Assembly (NCBI GenBank): GCA_030603665.1
Contig: JAUVXJ010000005.1
Location: 161,116-225,115 of the forward strand
Length of the DNA: 64,000 nucleotides
DNA from: Chloroflexota bacterium
Lineage (GTDB): Bacteria; Chloroflexota; Anaerolineae; UBA7937; B3-Chlor
Reading direction: 5' to 3'
Shown here: one piece after another, positions 1 through 9,233 of the stretch
Numbering within the stretch: position 1 is the first letter of the stretch
Layout of the letters: every line of letters starts with the position of its first letter
Position numbers and translations under genes: made by a program
The notes under the pieces: model-generated
What the model was told of the DNA's origin: nothing
The model's input: the letters and a program-made list of their open reading frames with translations, nothing else
The model's database searches: none

Positions 1-496
1 CAAGGCCCTTCTCGATCAGGCTCCTTGCCTGGCTGATATGGCCGACGTCGAACACCTCGATTTCGGGCTTGACGCCATGCTCCAGCATCCTCTTTGCCGC
101 GGTCTTCCCCCACTCTGGAGGGTTCACGAACACTCGATCTACAAGATTCACGGAACCTACGTCGAGCGAGCAGATTCCGGGCCGCAGCGTCACAGGTTGA
201 AGACGCTTATCGATGAGGTTTGGACCGCTGAGATTAAGCCCGCTCGTGGTGAGATTGATGATCATGTCGCACTCATCCCTGATGCGATCCATCACCTCTT
301 GGAATAGGTCGATCCTGAAATCCGGCCTTCCCGTTTCAGGATCGCGAACATGAATGTGCGCAATGGCTGCCCCAGCCCGACAGCACTCAACCGCAGCCTG
401 AGCGATCTCCACAGGCGTGTAGGGAACGGCAGGATTCATCGCCTTCGTGGGTCTTGATCCCGTTACCGCTGCGGTGACGATGACCTTGTCCTTGAT
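1..496 (-). CDS. BKACE family beta-keto acid cleavage enzyme (DUF849), C-terminus cut by window edge
   Basis: Reading the reverse strand gives [18 protein letters not shown] near the N-terminus, then [20 protein letters not shown] and FVNPPEWGK. These fit BKACE enzymes (3-keto-5-aminohexanoate cleavage type), which use zinc and acetyl-CoA to cleave beta-keto acids; the paired His of HIHVRD are the family's zinc ligands. About 165 codons are present and the rest lies outside the window. There is no ATG, GTG or TTG between the upstream in-frame stop and the conserved region. A GAGAGG ribosome site sits 9 nt before an ATC codon (494-496) exactly where the family starts, so the start is either ATC or a mutated ATG. 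It follows glycerate kinase on the same strand after a gap of almost 700 bp. The specific substrate is unknown. Confidence 0.85.
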   Translation of the reverse strand, partial: MKDKVIVTAAVTGSRPTKAMNPAVPYTPVEIAQAAVECCRAGAAIAHIHVRDPETGRPDFRIDLFQEVMDRIRDECDMIINLTTSGLNLSGPNLIDKRLQPVTLRPGICSLDVGSVNLVDRVFVNPPEWGKTAAKRMLEHGVKPEIEVFDVGHISQARSLIEKGL

Positions 497-1182
497 CTGA
501 TGCCACCTCTCAAATCGCCATGAAACCCCGGCCTGGGAAGTCTAGGCGCACGGCTCCTGGTCCGGTACGCGCTATGAAGCTGAGCAGGCCCTGTGCAACT
601 GATAGATGCTCAGTCCGTAGCCCGGCGTCCTCCGGGAGCGGCTGCATCGCCTGGCATGGATATCGCCGGGGTTGGAGTCTCGCCCTCGCGGCATACGGAT
701 GGTACAACGATTATAGCGTCTTGGCTCTGACAGAGCCAATCGTCGCGGCTGCATGCGACGAGTGCGAACAGAGGACTCTATTTCGAACGGCTCAGCCATC
801 TTCTCGCCCATGTGGCTGGGGAGCGGAATGGTGTTGTGGGGATCTGTGCACGGTCAACAGTTCGGCGTCCGCGCCTTGAAGGAGGTTATCCTGTTGTGGA
901 GTTGTGCTCAGTCGCCAGGCGACCGCACCGCTTGCAGAGGATCTCCTCCGCCACCAAGACGTGCGTCGGGTTCAACAGAGGGGACGGGCAACCGTGGTTC
1001 TGGCGAGTCGCACATTCCACCTGAGTCACCCATTCTCCCTGCTTATTGTAGTAGCCGACGTCACGAGGTGCATAGCATGGCCTACAGGGACACAGCGCGC
1101 TCCGCACGTAGCCCCAACGACCAGCGCGTTCCCTTGATTCATGGGCATGGTGATCGACTTCCAGAGGACCCTCCCGTCTGTC
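497..1182. other. Long spacer between glycerate kinase and BKACE genes
   Basis: This 686-bp stretch holds no gene I recognise. The only reading frame with protein-like character is the Cys-rich one at 886-1107 on the reverse strand, listed separately. I see no clear promoter or terminator in it. Confidence 0.5.
886..1107 (-). CDS. Possible small Cys-rich zinc-ribbon-like protein
   Basis: A 73-codon frame starting with GTG encodes CPCRPC near the N-terminus, a middle Cys pair (ECATRQNHGC) and a C-terminal CKRCG. The spacing of paired cysteines resembles small zinc-ribbon proteins, and a HVLV segment precedes the last CxxC, as is common in such folds. I do not recognise a family. No good ribosome site is visible, and the frame stays open upstream of the GTG, so this may be chance or the remnant of a longer gene. 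It lies between glycerate kinase and the BKACE gene on their strand. Confidence 0.3.
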   Translation of the reverse strand: MRSALCPCRPCYAPRDVGYYNKQGEWVTQVECATRQNHGCPSPLLNPTHVLVAEEILCKRCGRLATEHNSTTG

Positions 1183-2553
1183 TCACGCCGCGAGCAAGAT
1201 CTTCAAGTCGTTCACGTTCGTCCCAGTCGGGCCAGTGACGACAGCGTCCCCAGTCTCGCGCAGCAGGCCATACACATCATGTCTCCGGAGGGCCGACGAC
1301 GGATCCAGACCCTTGGAGAGCGCTGCCGCTCGCGACGTGCCATCGACCATACCGCCGGCACTATCGGTTGGGCCATCTGATCCGTCACTATCGATGGACA
1401 CGATCACGGTGCCGGGCAAGCCGCCGATATCCATACCGGCAGACATTGCAAACTCCTGGTTGGGACCACCCATGCCCCTCTGATGGGAGCCGATGTTCAC
1501 GACGTTTTCCCCGCCCGCGATGATCGCACAGGGCCTAGGGAAGGGCCGTTCGAATGCCAGAGTCTCCTTCGCAATCGCAGCAAAGAAGCTGCCCGCCTCC
1601 GCAGCCTCTCCCTGGAGCATCGATGTGAGGATGACCGAGTTGAACCCCAACTCCTTTGCGCGTTCATAGGCCCCAACGCAGGCAGCATCGCCAGGGACAA
1701 CAATGAAGCTGTGCAGTGGCAGATCTACGAAGTCCTTCGGGGTCTCCTGCGCGTCTCCGCCATCCCGCAGATATGCGCTGGCCGAAGTTGGGAAAGCGTC
1801 CCAGAGGTCAAAGTCGTCCATGACGCGGCGCGCGTCGTCGAAGGACGATGTATCCGGAACGGTCGGCCCCGTGATGTAGTCCAGATCGTCACCTACAACG
1901 TCCGACACGGTGAGGTTGATCAGCGTGGCTGGCAGTAGCTTCCTGGCCAGCCAGCCGCCCTTGATCTGTGACAGATGCTTGCGAACACAATTGATTTGAA
2001 AGATATCCGCGCCGCTCAGTAGGAGGAGTTGGTTGACTTTCTGCTTGTCCTCAAGGGTGACACCACCCACCGGCAAGGCTAACAGAGCAGAACTGCCGCC
2101 CGTGATACCCGCAAAGACCAGATCCTTCTCCGTCAGATCCTCCGCCCGCTCCATGATGCGTCTGGCCGCGCGATAGCTGTTCCGATCCGGGACAGGATGC
2201 GCGGCGTGGATCACTTCCACGCGGTTGAGATCGGCTCGATCACCATGCTTCAGCACGATCACGCCACCCGTGATGCGGTCACCCAGTTTTCCTTCGAGCG
2301 CTTCCGCGATCCCACGCGATGCCTTCCCTGCCCCAAACATGAAAACCCGGTCGTACTCGCAGAGGTCCAGTGTCAGTCCCTCTATCTCAATCGTGTCGCC
2401 GTCTACCAGCAACAGGCGATTCACCGCGGCGCGCGGGTCGGCGGCTGCCAATGCATGTTCAATGACATCCGCCGCTGCATCGCGCACATCGGATTCGCCG
2501 TGCGCTGTCAGCTCCTCTCGATTGAGGATGAAGCGCCCACTATCTTTGCCCAC
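1183..2553 (-). CDS. Glycerate 2-kinase (MOFRL/TtuD/GckA family)
   Basis: This 456-residue protein should phosphorylate glycerate to 2-phosphoglycerate with ATP in the cytoplasm. The N-terminal half contains FMFGAGKASRG, HAAHPVPD and GITGGSSALL, and the C-terminal MOFRL domain contains IAGGENVVN, GGPNQEFAM, SIDSDGSDGPTDSAGG and a terminal GPTGTNVNDL. These are the hallmark motifs of the family, and the length is normal. The start is GTG with a GAGGGGG ribosome site 3-7 nt upstream. It begins 9 bp after the stop of the enolase-like gene, so the two are probably co-transcribed and share 2-phosphoglycerate as product and substrate. Assignment as a 2-kinase rather than a 3-kinase rests on the family. 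Confidence 0.92.
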   Translation of the reverse strand: MGKDSGRFILNREELTAHGESDVRDAAADVIEHALAAADPRAAVNRLLLVDGDTIEIEGLTLDLCEYDRVFMFGAGKASRGIAEALEGKLGDRITGGVIVLKHGDRADLNRVEVIHAAHPVPDRNSYRAARRIMERAEDLTEKDLVFAGITGGSSALLALPVGGVTLEDKQKVNQLLLLSGADIFQINCVRKHLSQIKGGWLARKLLPATLINLTVSDVVGDDLDYITGPTVPDTSSFDDARRVMDDFDLWDAFPTSASAYLRDGGDAQETPKDFVDLPLHSFIVVPGDAACVGAYERAKELGFNSVILTSMLQGEAAEAGSFFAAIAKETLAFERPFPRPCAIIAGGENVVNIGSHQRGMGGPNQEFAMSAGMDIGGLPGTVIVSIDSDGSDGPTDSAGGMVDGTSRAAALSKGLDPSSALRRHDVYGLLRETGDAVVTGPTGTNVNDLKILLAA

Positions 2554-2562
2554 TCCACCCCC

Positions 2563-3834
2563 TCATATAGGCCTGCGGAAGTCTCGTCCGGGGTAGCGAG
2601 CCTGGCTACCCAGCTCCTCGGCAATACGAAGTAGCTGGTTGTACTTGCCAGTGCGCTCGCTCCTTGTCGTGCCAGTCTTGATCTGGCCGCAGTTCAGTGC
2701 GACCGCAAGATCGGCGATGGAGGTGTCCTCGGTCTCACCAGACCTCTCGGACACCTGAACTCCATATCCGGAGCGATACGCGAATTCGGCTGCGTCCAGA
2801 GCTTCAGTCAGCGTGCCCACTTGATTGAACTTCCACAGTATTGCATTCGCCGCGCCCGCTTCGACTCCACGCCGGATGTGCTCGGTGTTCGTGGTAAAGA
2901 GATCGTCACCCACTATCTGCACGCCGTCCAGCTTGGAGGTCAGAATGGCGTGTCCCTCCAGATCATCTTCCATCAGAGGATCTTCAATAGAGCCAAATGG
3001 ATACGCTTCGCACAACTTGACGTACATGTCGATGACATCATCGCGTGCCATGTCCTCGCCATCCATGCGGTACACGCCCCTCTCCCAGTCGTACCAGTGG
3101 CTCGCTGCCGCGTCCAGCCCATACACGATCTTGTCGGCATAGCCGGACGCGTTGACTGCGGTTGACAGCATCTCCATCGGCTCTCGGATGCCAGTCAAGG
3201 GAGGCGCGAAGCCCCCCTCATCGCCAACGTTCGCCCCAATCTTCCCGAACCTGTCTACGATCAAATCGTGCAGGATGATATTGATCTCGTAGCAGATCTG
3301 CAGACCTTCAAGGAGATCGCTGGCGCCGACCGGCATGACGATGAACTCTTGGATCTCCAGATCGTTCGAGGTCAGCTTGCCACCGTTGATCAGGTTGACG
3401 AGAGGAACAGGGATTACGTGAGCATTGGCGTTGAGGTACTTGTAGAACGGAAGGCCCGTCACGTGAGCTGCGGCCTTTGCCACGCTTAGAGACACGCCGG
3501 CGACGGCGTTGGATCCCAGTTTGGACTTGTTTCCCGTACCATCCAGCTCACACAGCAATGCGTCTATCGCGCGCTGATCTCGAGGATCACGTCCAATCAG
3601 GGCCGGGCCGATGATCTCCATCACGTTCCCTACGGCCTTTGTTACGCCCTGCCCGCCCCAGCGCCTGCCACCGTCGCGCACTTCAACGGCCTCACGCTTT
3701 CCGGTCGACCGACCAGCCGGGACATCCGTCCGCCCGGCCAAGTCCCCGTCGACCCAAGCATCGACCTCAACTGTGGGAAAGCCCCTGCAGTCTATGATCT
3801 CTCGCGCCCGAACATCGGTTATGGTACACACCAT
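2563..3834 (-). CDS. Enolase homologue with two active-site histidines replaced
   Basis: This 423-residue protein aligns with enolase end to end: REIIDCRGFPTVE at the N-terminus, GDEGGFAPP, SIEDPL, VGDDLF, ILWKFNQVGTLTE, RSGETEDT and GQIKTG. Metal ligands (Asp, Glu, Asp) and the catalytic Glu168, Glu211, Lys345 and Lys396 equivalents (yeast numbering) are present. The His159 position is Leu (GGKLTSND in place of GGxHAxN) and the His373 position is Glu (VSERSGETED in place of SHRSGETED). The start at 3834 is chosen because GGAGGT lies 9 nt upstream and the protein then begins at the usual place; an upstream start would add 8 residues. Position next to glycerate 2-kinase suggests 2-phosphoglycerate dehydration, but the missing histidines could mean an altered substrate. 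Confidence 0.85.
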   Translation of the reverse strand: MVCTITDVRAREIIDCRGFPTVEVDAWVDGDLAGRTDVPAGRSTGKREAVEVRDGGRRWGGQGVTKAVGNVMEIIGPALIGRDPRDQRAIDALLCELDGTGNKSKLGSNAVAGVSLSVAKAAAHVTGLPFYKYLNANAHVIPVPLVNLINGGKLTSNDLEIQEFIVMPVGASDLLEGLQICYEINIILHDLIVDRFGKIGANVGDEGGFAPPLTGIREPMEMLSTAVNASGYADKIVYGLDAAASHWYDWERGVYRMDGEDMARDDVIDMYVKLCEAYPFGSIEDPLMEDDLEGHAILTSKLDGVQIVGDDLFTTNTEHIRRGVEAGAANAILWKFNQVGTLTEALDAAEFAYRSGYGVQVSERSGETEDTSIADLAVALNCGQIKTGTTRSERTGKYNQLLRIAEELGSQARYPGRDFRRPI

Positions 3835-4060
3835 TCCCTTACACCTCCCTGGCCACACAGTAGCCCTCTACCTGCGTACCGATCAGAAATGCACCGTGTT
3901 TCCTGCTGATTCTCATCGGCCTCATGTCCATCTCTTCACCATTGAGGAGCTCCCCTATCTCTGATCATGCGGGCATTGGACGTCTTCACGAACCTCTGGA
4001 ATCACCCGCCGCTCAGACCACCTTGTTCGACACTCTAAGCCCGAATCGCGTCGCCAGCAA

Positions 4061-5347
4061 CTAGCCCTCAGACGGCATGTCATCCGCGACGTGCGGAATG
4101 GTCATCGGTCCATCAGCCAACACACAGATCCTCGCGTCCTGCCCGTAGCGCTCAACCAGCATCGCCACTGTTGCTTCTACCGATTCGCAAGGTTCGAGCA
4201 TTGCCTGGCGCACCGCCTCTGGATCCAGATATGAGCTCTTCACGTACACCTGGGCCTTCTTCAGCAACTGCGCCAGGATCTGCACATCCCACTGATCCTG
4301 GCGCGCGAACTCATCAGAGTGAATCAGCGCCAGCAGCTCGTCCGGGCTGGAAGCCATTCGCAGCACCTCTGCAAATCCCCCATAGTCCGGCAGGCCCTCC
4401 CGACACTCTGTGGCGATCACGATGCTGCCCTCTTGTTTCACCACCTGCGCAGCGGCCGAAATGCCCTTCACCGATTGGTACAGGTTCAGGTCCAGTGGGT
4501 ACCCAGAGTTGGTCGTGACCACGATGTCAAAGGGAGCAGGAACCGCCACTCGAGCTGTCGAGGCGACGAACTGGATGCCGGCCCGATGTGCCTCCAACAT
4601 GTCGCCGGCAAAGACACCCGTGATCTGCTTGTCCCGGTTCAGCGCCACGTTCAGAATGAACGCAGGAGAGGTCATCTGCGCGACTTCGCGCATCTCTTCC
4701 CAAATCGGGTTCCCCTCGGTCACTCCCCAAGTCGCACGGACATCCCCGATCATGTTGACGCCATGGTTCGCCTGCACAGTCCGTGCATCTGACACTCCGG
4801 GCAGGACGGATTTCGGTCCGCCAGAGAAGCCGGCAAAAAGGTGAGGCTCGATGAATCCCGTCAGGATTCGAACACTGGCCCGCATGTACTCTCCGTTGAC
4901 GAATGCCTGGTGCCCGCGTGAGGTCTCTCCGGCAAGGACCGCGCCCTTCTGGTCCCACGCATCGTGCTGGACTATTCGATAGTTCTCCACCAGATCCGGG
5001 CCTAGCATTTCCACCAACTCACCATCGGTATTGGGGCGATGTGTGCCAAGCGCGTTGATCAGTACAATCTGCTCTCTCGAAACGTGAGACAGTTCTTCGA
5101 GCATAACCGCCAACATAATCTCGCGGGGTTGAGGGCGGGTAAGGTCACTGAAGACAATGGCTACTGTGTCATCACCGTCTACTAGATCACGCAAGGGTGG
5201 TGTGCCTGACGGGGCGCGCAGTGCTGCACGAATCGCCTCGTCCTCGGCCGGAATACCGGGCACATAGCCTGACTCCACAACGGTCACGTTCCGGTCAGGG
5301 AGATCTACCCATAACCCTTCCTCACCGTACGCTAGTTTAACCTTCAT
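4061..5347 (-). CDS. LarA-like nickel-pincer racemase (lactate racemase family, DUF2088)
   Basis: This 428-residue protein contains FSDLTRPQPRE, NALGTHRPN, EPHLFAGFSGGPKSVLPG and NHGVNM. These supply equivalents of His108, His174, Lys184 and His200 of Lactobacillus LarA, where Lys184 holds the nickel-pincer nucleotide and two histidines do the hydride and proton chemistry. The family racemises or epimerises short alpha-hydroxy acids. The ATG at 5347 has a GAGAGG ribosome site and sits 53 bp after the upstream oxidoreductase stop; a longer upstream frame would overlap that gene and looks non-coding. No LarB, LarC or LarE is in the window, so cofactor supply must come from elsewhere. The substrate may be lactate, glycerate or another hydroxy acid. 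Confidence 0.85.
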   Translation of the reverse strand: MKVKLAYGEEGLWVDLPDRNVTVVESGYVPGIPAEDEAIRAALRAPSGTPPLRDLVDGDDTVAIVFSDLTRPQPREIMLAVMLEELSHVSREQIVLINALGTHRPNTDGELVEMLGPDLVENYRIVQHDAWDQKGAVLAGETSRGHQAFVNGEYMRASVRILTGFIEPHLFAGFSGGPKSVLPGVSDARTVQANHGVNMIGDVRATWGVTEGNPIWEEMREVAQMTSPAFILNVALNRDKQITGVFAGDMLEAHRAGIQFVASTARVAVPAPFDIVVTTNSGYPLDLNLYQSVKGISAAAQVVKQEGSIVIATECREGLPDYGGFAEVLRMASSPDELLALIHSDEFARQDQWDVQILAQLLKKAQVYVKSSYLDPEAVRQAMLEPCESVEATVAMLVERYGQDARICVLADGPMTIPHVADDMPSEG

Positions 5348-5400
5348 TATGCCCTCTCTGCCTACAACCTTGTTGCGACCCGACGCAGGGCCACGGCGCT

Positions 5401-7305
5401 CTAGAGCTTCAGTTCGTCCGCCACCCAGCCAAGGCCTAGCTCCTCCAGCTTCCACCTCGTAGGGTTGCCGGTCTCTACCTCCCAGCCGCACATCGAGTAG
5501 TAAGTGTCCAGCGCCTTCGCGAGTTGCTGGCGTTCCAGCTTCCATCCCCCAGTCGGACCGCCCTCCAGTCCCTTAAACAACTTCTCAGGCAAGACATCGT
5601 CCTGTCTGGTGAAACCTTCTCGTGCATTGAACGCTCGGAGCAGGTTCAGGCGACGCTCCCCCAGCTTCTGAAGCTCGAAAAGGCTGTAGTTCCATCCAGT
5701 GACAGCCCGGATGACATCGAGCAACTGGCTCGGTCCGTATAGCTGCCAGGCCGGGCCGTACACAAACTGGCAGGCGTTGAACGTGTCCAGAGCGCTGTAC
5801 ATATGTTGAGTGTACATCGCAAACCGGACCTTCTCGGGCCCCAGCGACTGCGGTTCCTGAGGTTCCTTCAGATCCAGCTCCGACAGTCGCTCTCTGTGGT
5901 CGTCAAAGTCTGGCGGCTCGTAGCTGGGATCATGTTCGTGCGACTGGTGATCCGCGCCGAACGGATTGACGGCGTAGATCAAAGCAAGCGAGCGCTTGAT
6001 TCGCGGCATGTGCGCGGGCAGTTCCAGCCCCTTCACAGTGACCAGCAACTCCTCCGTTCCCCGCCCGATGGCTTGCGCCGCTCTCTCAGAGCCCTCAGCC
6101 AGGATGTCGCCGAATCCCTCACGTGTGGCGATCATCTCCGCCAGCCTCACCATGGACTCCGCATCTCCAAACCTCAAGTCCATGCCCCCGGTATCCTGCG
6201 TCGAGATCAGGCCGGCCTCGAAGCACTCCATGGCCCATGAGATCGTGGCCCCGCAAGAAATGGTATCCATCCCATACGCATTGCAGATTTGATTCGCCTT
6301 CGCGACGGCGCTCAGGTCGTCCACTCCACAGTAACTGCCGAGGGCTGACAGGGTCTCGTACTCCGGCCCACCGTAGCGGGGATCGACCTGGAAGGGTCCG
6401 TCCGTGACCTCCACAATCCGCTTGCACCGCACCGCGCAGGCGTAGCATGTGTGGCGCTCTTTGAGAATGGTGTCGTACATCGTCTCGCCCGAAATGGCCT
6501 CCCAGCCTCCGAAGACGCCACTATTGAAGTTGAAGGTGGGTAGTCCCCCAACTGCCTGTTGTGCACCTACGGTTTCCGCAGTTCCGTACTTCGCTGTGCC
6601 CGCAACACCAGATGTGGCTAGGTTGGCGGCACCCCAGCGAGCCAGCTCCCGGAGTGATTCGGGATCCGCGATCTCGATCCCCTGGCCACCACGCACGGCT
6701 ACGGCCTTCAGTCGCTTAGCTCCCATCACCGCACCCATGCCCGTGCGGCCATTTGCGCGATTGCACATGCTGACCAGGTTGGCGAACCGGACGCCGTTCT
6801 CCCCGGCCGGCCCGCACTGCAGGACTTCTATCTTTGGATCCCCCAGTTCATCTCTGATGGCAGACTCGGCATCGCCCGTGACTTGACCCCATACGTGGGA
6901 AGCCTCCCGCAGCTCGGCTTCTCCATCGTGCACCCATAGATAGACGGGCTCAGGCGATTGGCCCTGGACGATGATCGCGTCAAAGCCTGCGGACTTCAAC
7001 TCGGCCGGCCAGAAGCCACCACCTTGGGAGTCACCTACGGCGTTTGTCAACGGCGATTTGGCAGCTGCCGTCACGCGGCTCTGCCCCGAGATGGGCGCAC
7101 CCGTCAGTGGGCTCAGTGCCAGCACCAGCACATTCTCCGGCCCCAGAGGATCGACGCCCGCGGGCACCTCTCTGAGCAGATGGTAGGCAGCCAGTGCACT
7201 TCCCCCCACGTACTTGCGGTAGAACTGTTCACCAGGTTCGTCGCACTCAACGTCTCCTGAACCGAGATCGACCCTCAAGATTCTGTTATGATAACCGTAA
7301 GGCAT
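5401..7305 (-). CDS. Aldehyde:ferredoxin oxidoreductase family protein (tungsten enzyme)
   Basis: This 634-residue AOR-family protein would oxidise an aldehyde to the acid using a tungsten or molybdenum bis-pterin and one [4Fe-4S] cluster, passing electrons to ferredoxin. Visible signatures are ILRVDLGSGDVE and KYVGGSALAAY at the N-terminus, GPAGENGVRFANLVSMCNR in the pterin domain, CYACAVRC (CxxCxxxC) near residue 290, and a late Cys in FNACQFVYG as the fourth ligand. The ATG at 7305 has GGAGGG 5 nt upstream; an earlier GTG would add 9 residues. A MoaD-like protein lies just upstream and could help form the pterin cofactor. A threonine aldolase in the same run suggests acetaldehyde as a substrate, which is inference. 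Confidence 0.92.
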   Translation of the reverse strand: MPYGYHNRILRVDLGSGDVECDEPGEQFYRKYVGGSALAAYHLLREVPAGVDPLGPENVLVLALSPLTGAPISGQSRVTAAAKSPLTNAVGDSQGGGFWPAELKSAGFDAIIVQGQSPEPVYLWVHDGEAELREASHVWGQVTGDAESAIRDELGDPKIEVLQCGPAGENGVRFANLVSMCNRANGRTGMGAVMGAKRLKAVAVRGGQGIEIADPESLRELARWGAANLATSGVAGTAKYGTAETVGAQQAVGGLPTFNFNSGVFGGWEAISGETMYDTILKERHTCYACAVRCKRIVEVTDGPFQVDPRYGGPEYETLSALGSYCGVDDLSAVAKANQICNAYGMDTISCGATISWAMECFEAGLISTQDTGGMDLRFGDAESMVRLAEMIATREGFGDILAEGSERAAQAIGRGTEELLVTVKGLELPAHMPRIKRSLALIYAVNPFGADHQSHEHDPSYEPPDFDDHRERLSELDLKEPQEPQSLGPEKVRFAMYTQHMYSALDTFNACQFVYGPAWQLYGPSQLLDVIRAVTGWNYSLFELQKLGERRLNLLRAFNAREGFTRQDDVLPEKLFKGLEGGPTGGWKLERQQLAKALDTYYSMCGWEVETGNPTRWKLEELGLGWVADELKL

Positions 7306-7441
7306 TTGCTCCCTCCTATCTCGCATCACCACCGTGAGGACCCCAGCGGCACCAGCCTGGATGTAATCCGCTACACCAAGTCCTTATCAGGGAACCTTCT
7401 GTATCTGGGGTGGAGGAGAGGGCACGAGACCTTGGTGCGAG

Positions 7442-7675
7442 TCATCCCCCCGCCACCGGAGTGAACATGCCAACGATGTCGCCAGCCTGAAGTTCCTCAA
7501 GTCGATCTCTCACCCTGGAGCCATTGACCATGACCACCACTGGTTGGTCAATCTCGAAACGTGCCAACAGATCAGCCACCGTCGCCCGCTCGGCCATTGT
7601 GACCGTCGCGACGCCCTTACACTCGGAGGGCAATCGCTCCCTCAGAATCGAGTACAGATGAACTTCAACTTCCAC
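7442..7675 (-). CDS. MoaD/ThiS-family sulfur carrier protein
   Basis: A 77-residue beta-grasp protein ending in PVAGG. The C-terminal Gly-Gly is the adenylated and thiocarboxylated end in MoaD and ThiS. The VTMAERATVADLLARF and VVVMVNGSRV segments and the length fit MoaD. It starts with GTG at 7675; the ribosome site is weak. Placement immediately before an AOR-family gene points to a role in making the dithiolene of the tungsten cofactor, a common pairing in AOR loci, rather than thiamine synthesis. Confidence 0.85.
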   Translation of the reverse strand: MEVEVHLYSILRERLPSECKGVATVTMAERATVADLLARFEIDQPVVVMVNGSRVRDRLEELQAGDIVGMFTPVAGG

Positions 7676-7758
7676 CAGTCACCATACCGCGAAGCTGACT
7701 GCCTGCACGCCTCCTGCTGCGCGATTCTGCCCGCTAGTTCGGTGCAGCAGTGGAGCGG

Positions 7759-9084
7759 CTACGAGGCGAGGATCTTGCCCAGAGTCGATGTCAGGGCACG
7801 AACGGTGCGCAGGTCGTCATAGTGCGCGAAGCTAGCTCGACTGACCAGGTCCAACTTCCGAAGATGCCGCCTCACCATCGCCGAGAAGACATCGCCGTCC
7901 GCCACCTCGATGTTGCCCAATTCCCAGCACAGCTGCTGCACCTCTGTCCCCGTCTTGCCGAGAACCTCAAAGCAGAAGGTTGGATCTCTCAGCCACATCC
8001 CATCTTCCACAGTCTTGAGACCATACATTCGAAATCTGTCCTCTGGGAACTTCGCGAATCCTCGCAGTACCGCCGCGCTGAGCTCTCGCTCATACTGCTC
8101 GATCGCCGTCATGGCGATCTTGAACAGCCGCGTCTCGGGATCCCGATACTCTTGAAGCTCGCCACTCCAGAACGGAGCCAGGTGGCTGCCAAGGTTCAGC
8201 AGATAGCCAAGCGCACCCTGCATCCCCGCCAGCACGGCATTATTCCAACTGCCTTGCTCAAAGCTGTTCGGGTTGGGTACAACGTAATATGGATCGAGCC
8301 TTTCCATATGCTCCTTCTTCACCCACAGCACCCCCAGCACGGGACCGAACAGCTTGTACCCAGATATGGTCAGGAAGTCACACTGGCTCTGCCGAACATC
8401 GATGGGACCGTGAAAAGCATGATGAACGGCATCAAGGACCAGATACGCCCCGTTTCCCGAATCATCTCGGAACCTGTGAGTGATCTCAGCGATCTGTCGT
8501 ATGGGCATCACAGTGCCCACCGCGTTGGCCGCGTAGGTCACAGCTACGATTCGAGTGTTCACGTCCACCAACGAGCGAAGTTGATCCAGATCAACCTGTC
8601 CCTGATCATTGACCCCAAGCCGACGTATCTCTACACCTCGTCTCTCTCCGAGAATGCGCTCCCATGGAGACACGTTGGCGAAATGGTCGGCATCGGTGAC
8701 GACGACATTGTGGTGCTTGTGTACAATAGGATGGAAGGCGATGGCCAGATTCAGCAGGCTGTGAGTAGTTGAGAGGTGGAATGAGATCTCATCAGGGGAG
8801 GGTGCAGCTAGGAATTTGGCTAGCAACTCCCGCGTCCTCCAGATCAGATCCCGGGTTCGGCGCCCACTAGGACCTATGTCGCTCGGCTGGGCACGGGACT
8901 CAGCATAGGCCTTCGCCATCGCCTCAACGGAGACCTTCGGCACCTGGGTCCCGGCCGCGCTGTCCAGATAAACCCGCGGGTTGCCCTCTCCGTCCCGCTC
9001 GAGAAACGGAAAGCTTGACCGTACGGTCTGATGATACTCCTCGAAGGCCTTCAACCCCTCGCTCTTGAGATTATGCTCTTGCAT
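7759..9084 (-). CDS. Class V aminotransferase / cysteine-desulfurase-like PLP protein
   Basis: This 441-residue PLP fold-type I protein has YLDSAAGTQVP at the N-terminus, the cofactor Asp in VLDAVHHAFHG and the Schiff-base Lys in TISGYKLFGP. The C-terminus has ADGDVFSAM and SRASFAHYDDL, matching the cysteine-desulfurase-like subgroup that keeps the SufS fold. I cannot find the catalytic Cys loop of true desulfurases, so sulfur transfer to the adjacent MoaD-like protein is doubtful. A transaminase or lyase acting on a small amino acid fits the threonine aldolase neighbour. The ATG at 9084 has GGGAGG nearby. Confidence 0.82.
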   Translation of the reverse strand: MQEHNLKSEGLKAFEEYHQTVRSSFPFLERDGEGNPRVYLDSAAGTQVPKVSVEAMAKAYAESRAQPSDIGPSGRRTRDLIWRTRELLAKFLAAPSPDEISFHLSTTHSLLNLAIAFHPIVHKHHNVVVTDADHFANVSPWERILGERRGVEIRRLGVNDQGQVDLDQLRSLVDVNTRIVAVTYAANAVGTVMPIRQIAEITHRFRDDSGNGAYLVLDAVHHAFHGPIDVRQSQCDFLTISGYKLFGPVLGVLWVKKEHMERLDPYYVVPNPNSFEQGSWNNAVLAGMQGALGYLLNLGSHLAPFWSGELQEYRDPETRLFKIAMTAIEQYERELSAAVLRGFAKFPEDRFRMYGLKTVEDGMWLRDPTFCFEVLGKTGTEVQQLCWELGNIEVADGDVFSAMVRRHLRKLDLVSRASFAHYDDLRTVRALTSTLGKILAS

Positions 9085-9233
9085 CTCCCTCCCTCACCTT
9101 CATGCTAGGTAGCGTCCCTGCGTCTGGCCAGGCCCGGCCCGTCCGCAAGCTTACATTGGACACCTTGCTTCCTCCCAGGCGTCACCAGCACATGTAACCC
9201 GAGTCTTTGTCTCCAGAAGGAACGGTGCATCGG

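Noticed and set aside
7442..7675. MoaD-like protein as a thiamine (ThiS) carrier
   Set aside because: No thiamine genes are nearby and it lies directly before an AOR gene, so cofactor synthesis for that enzyme is more likely.
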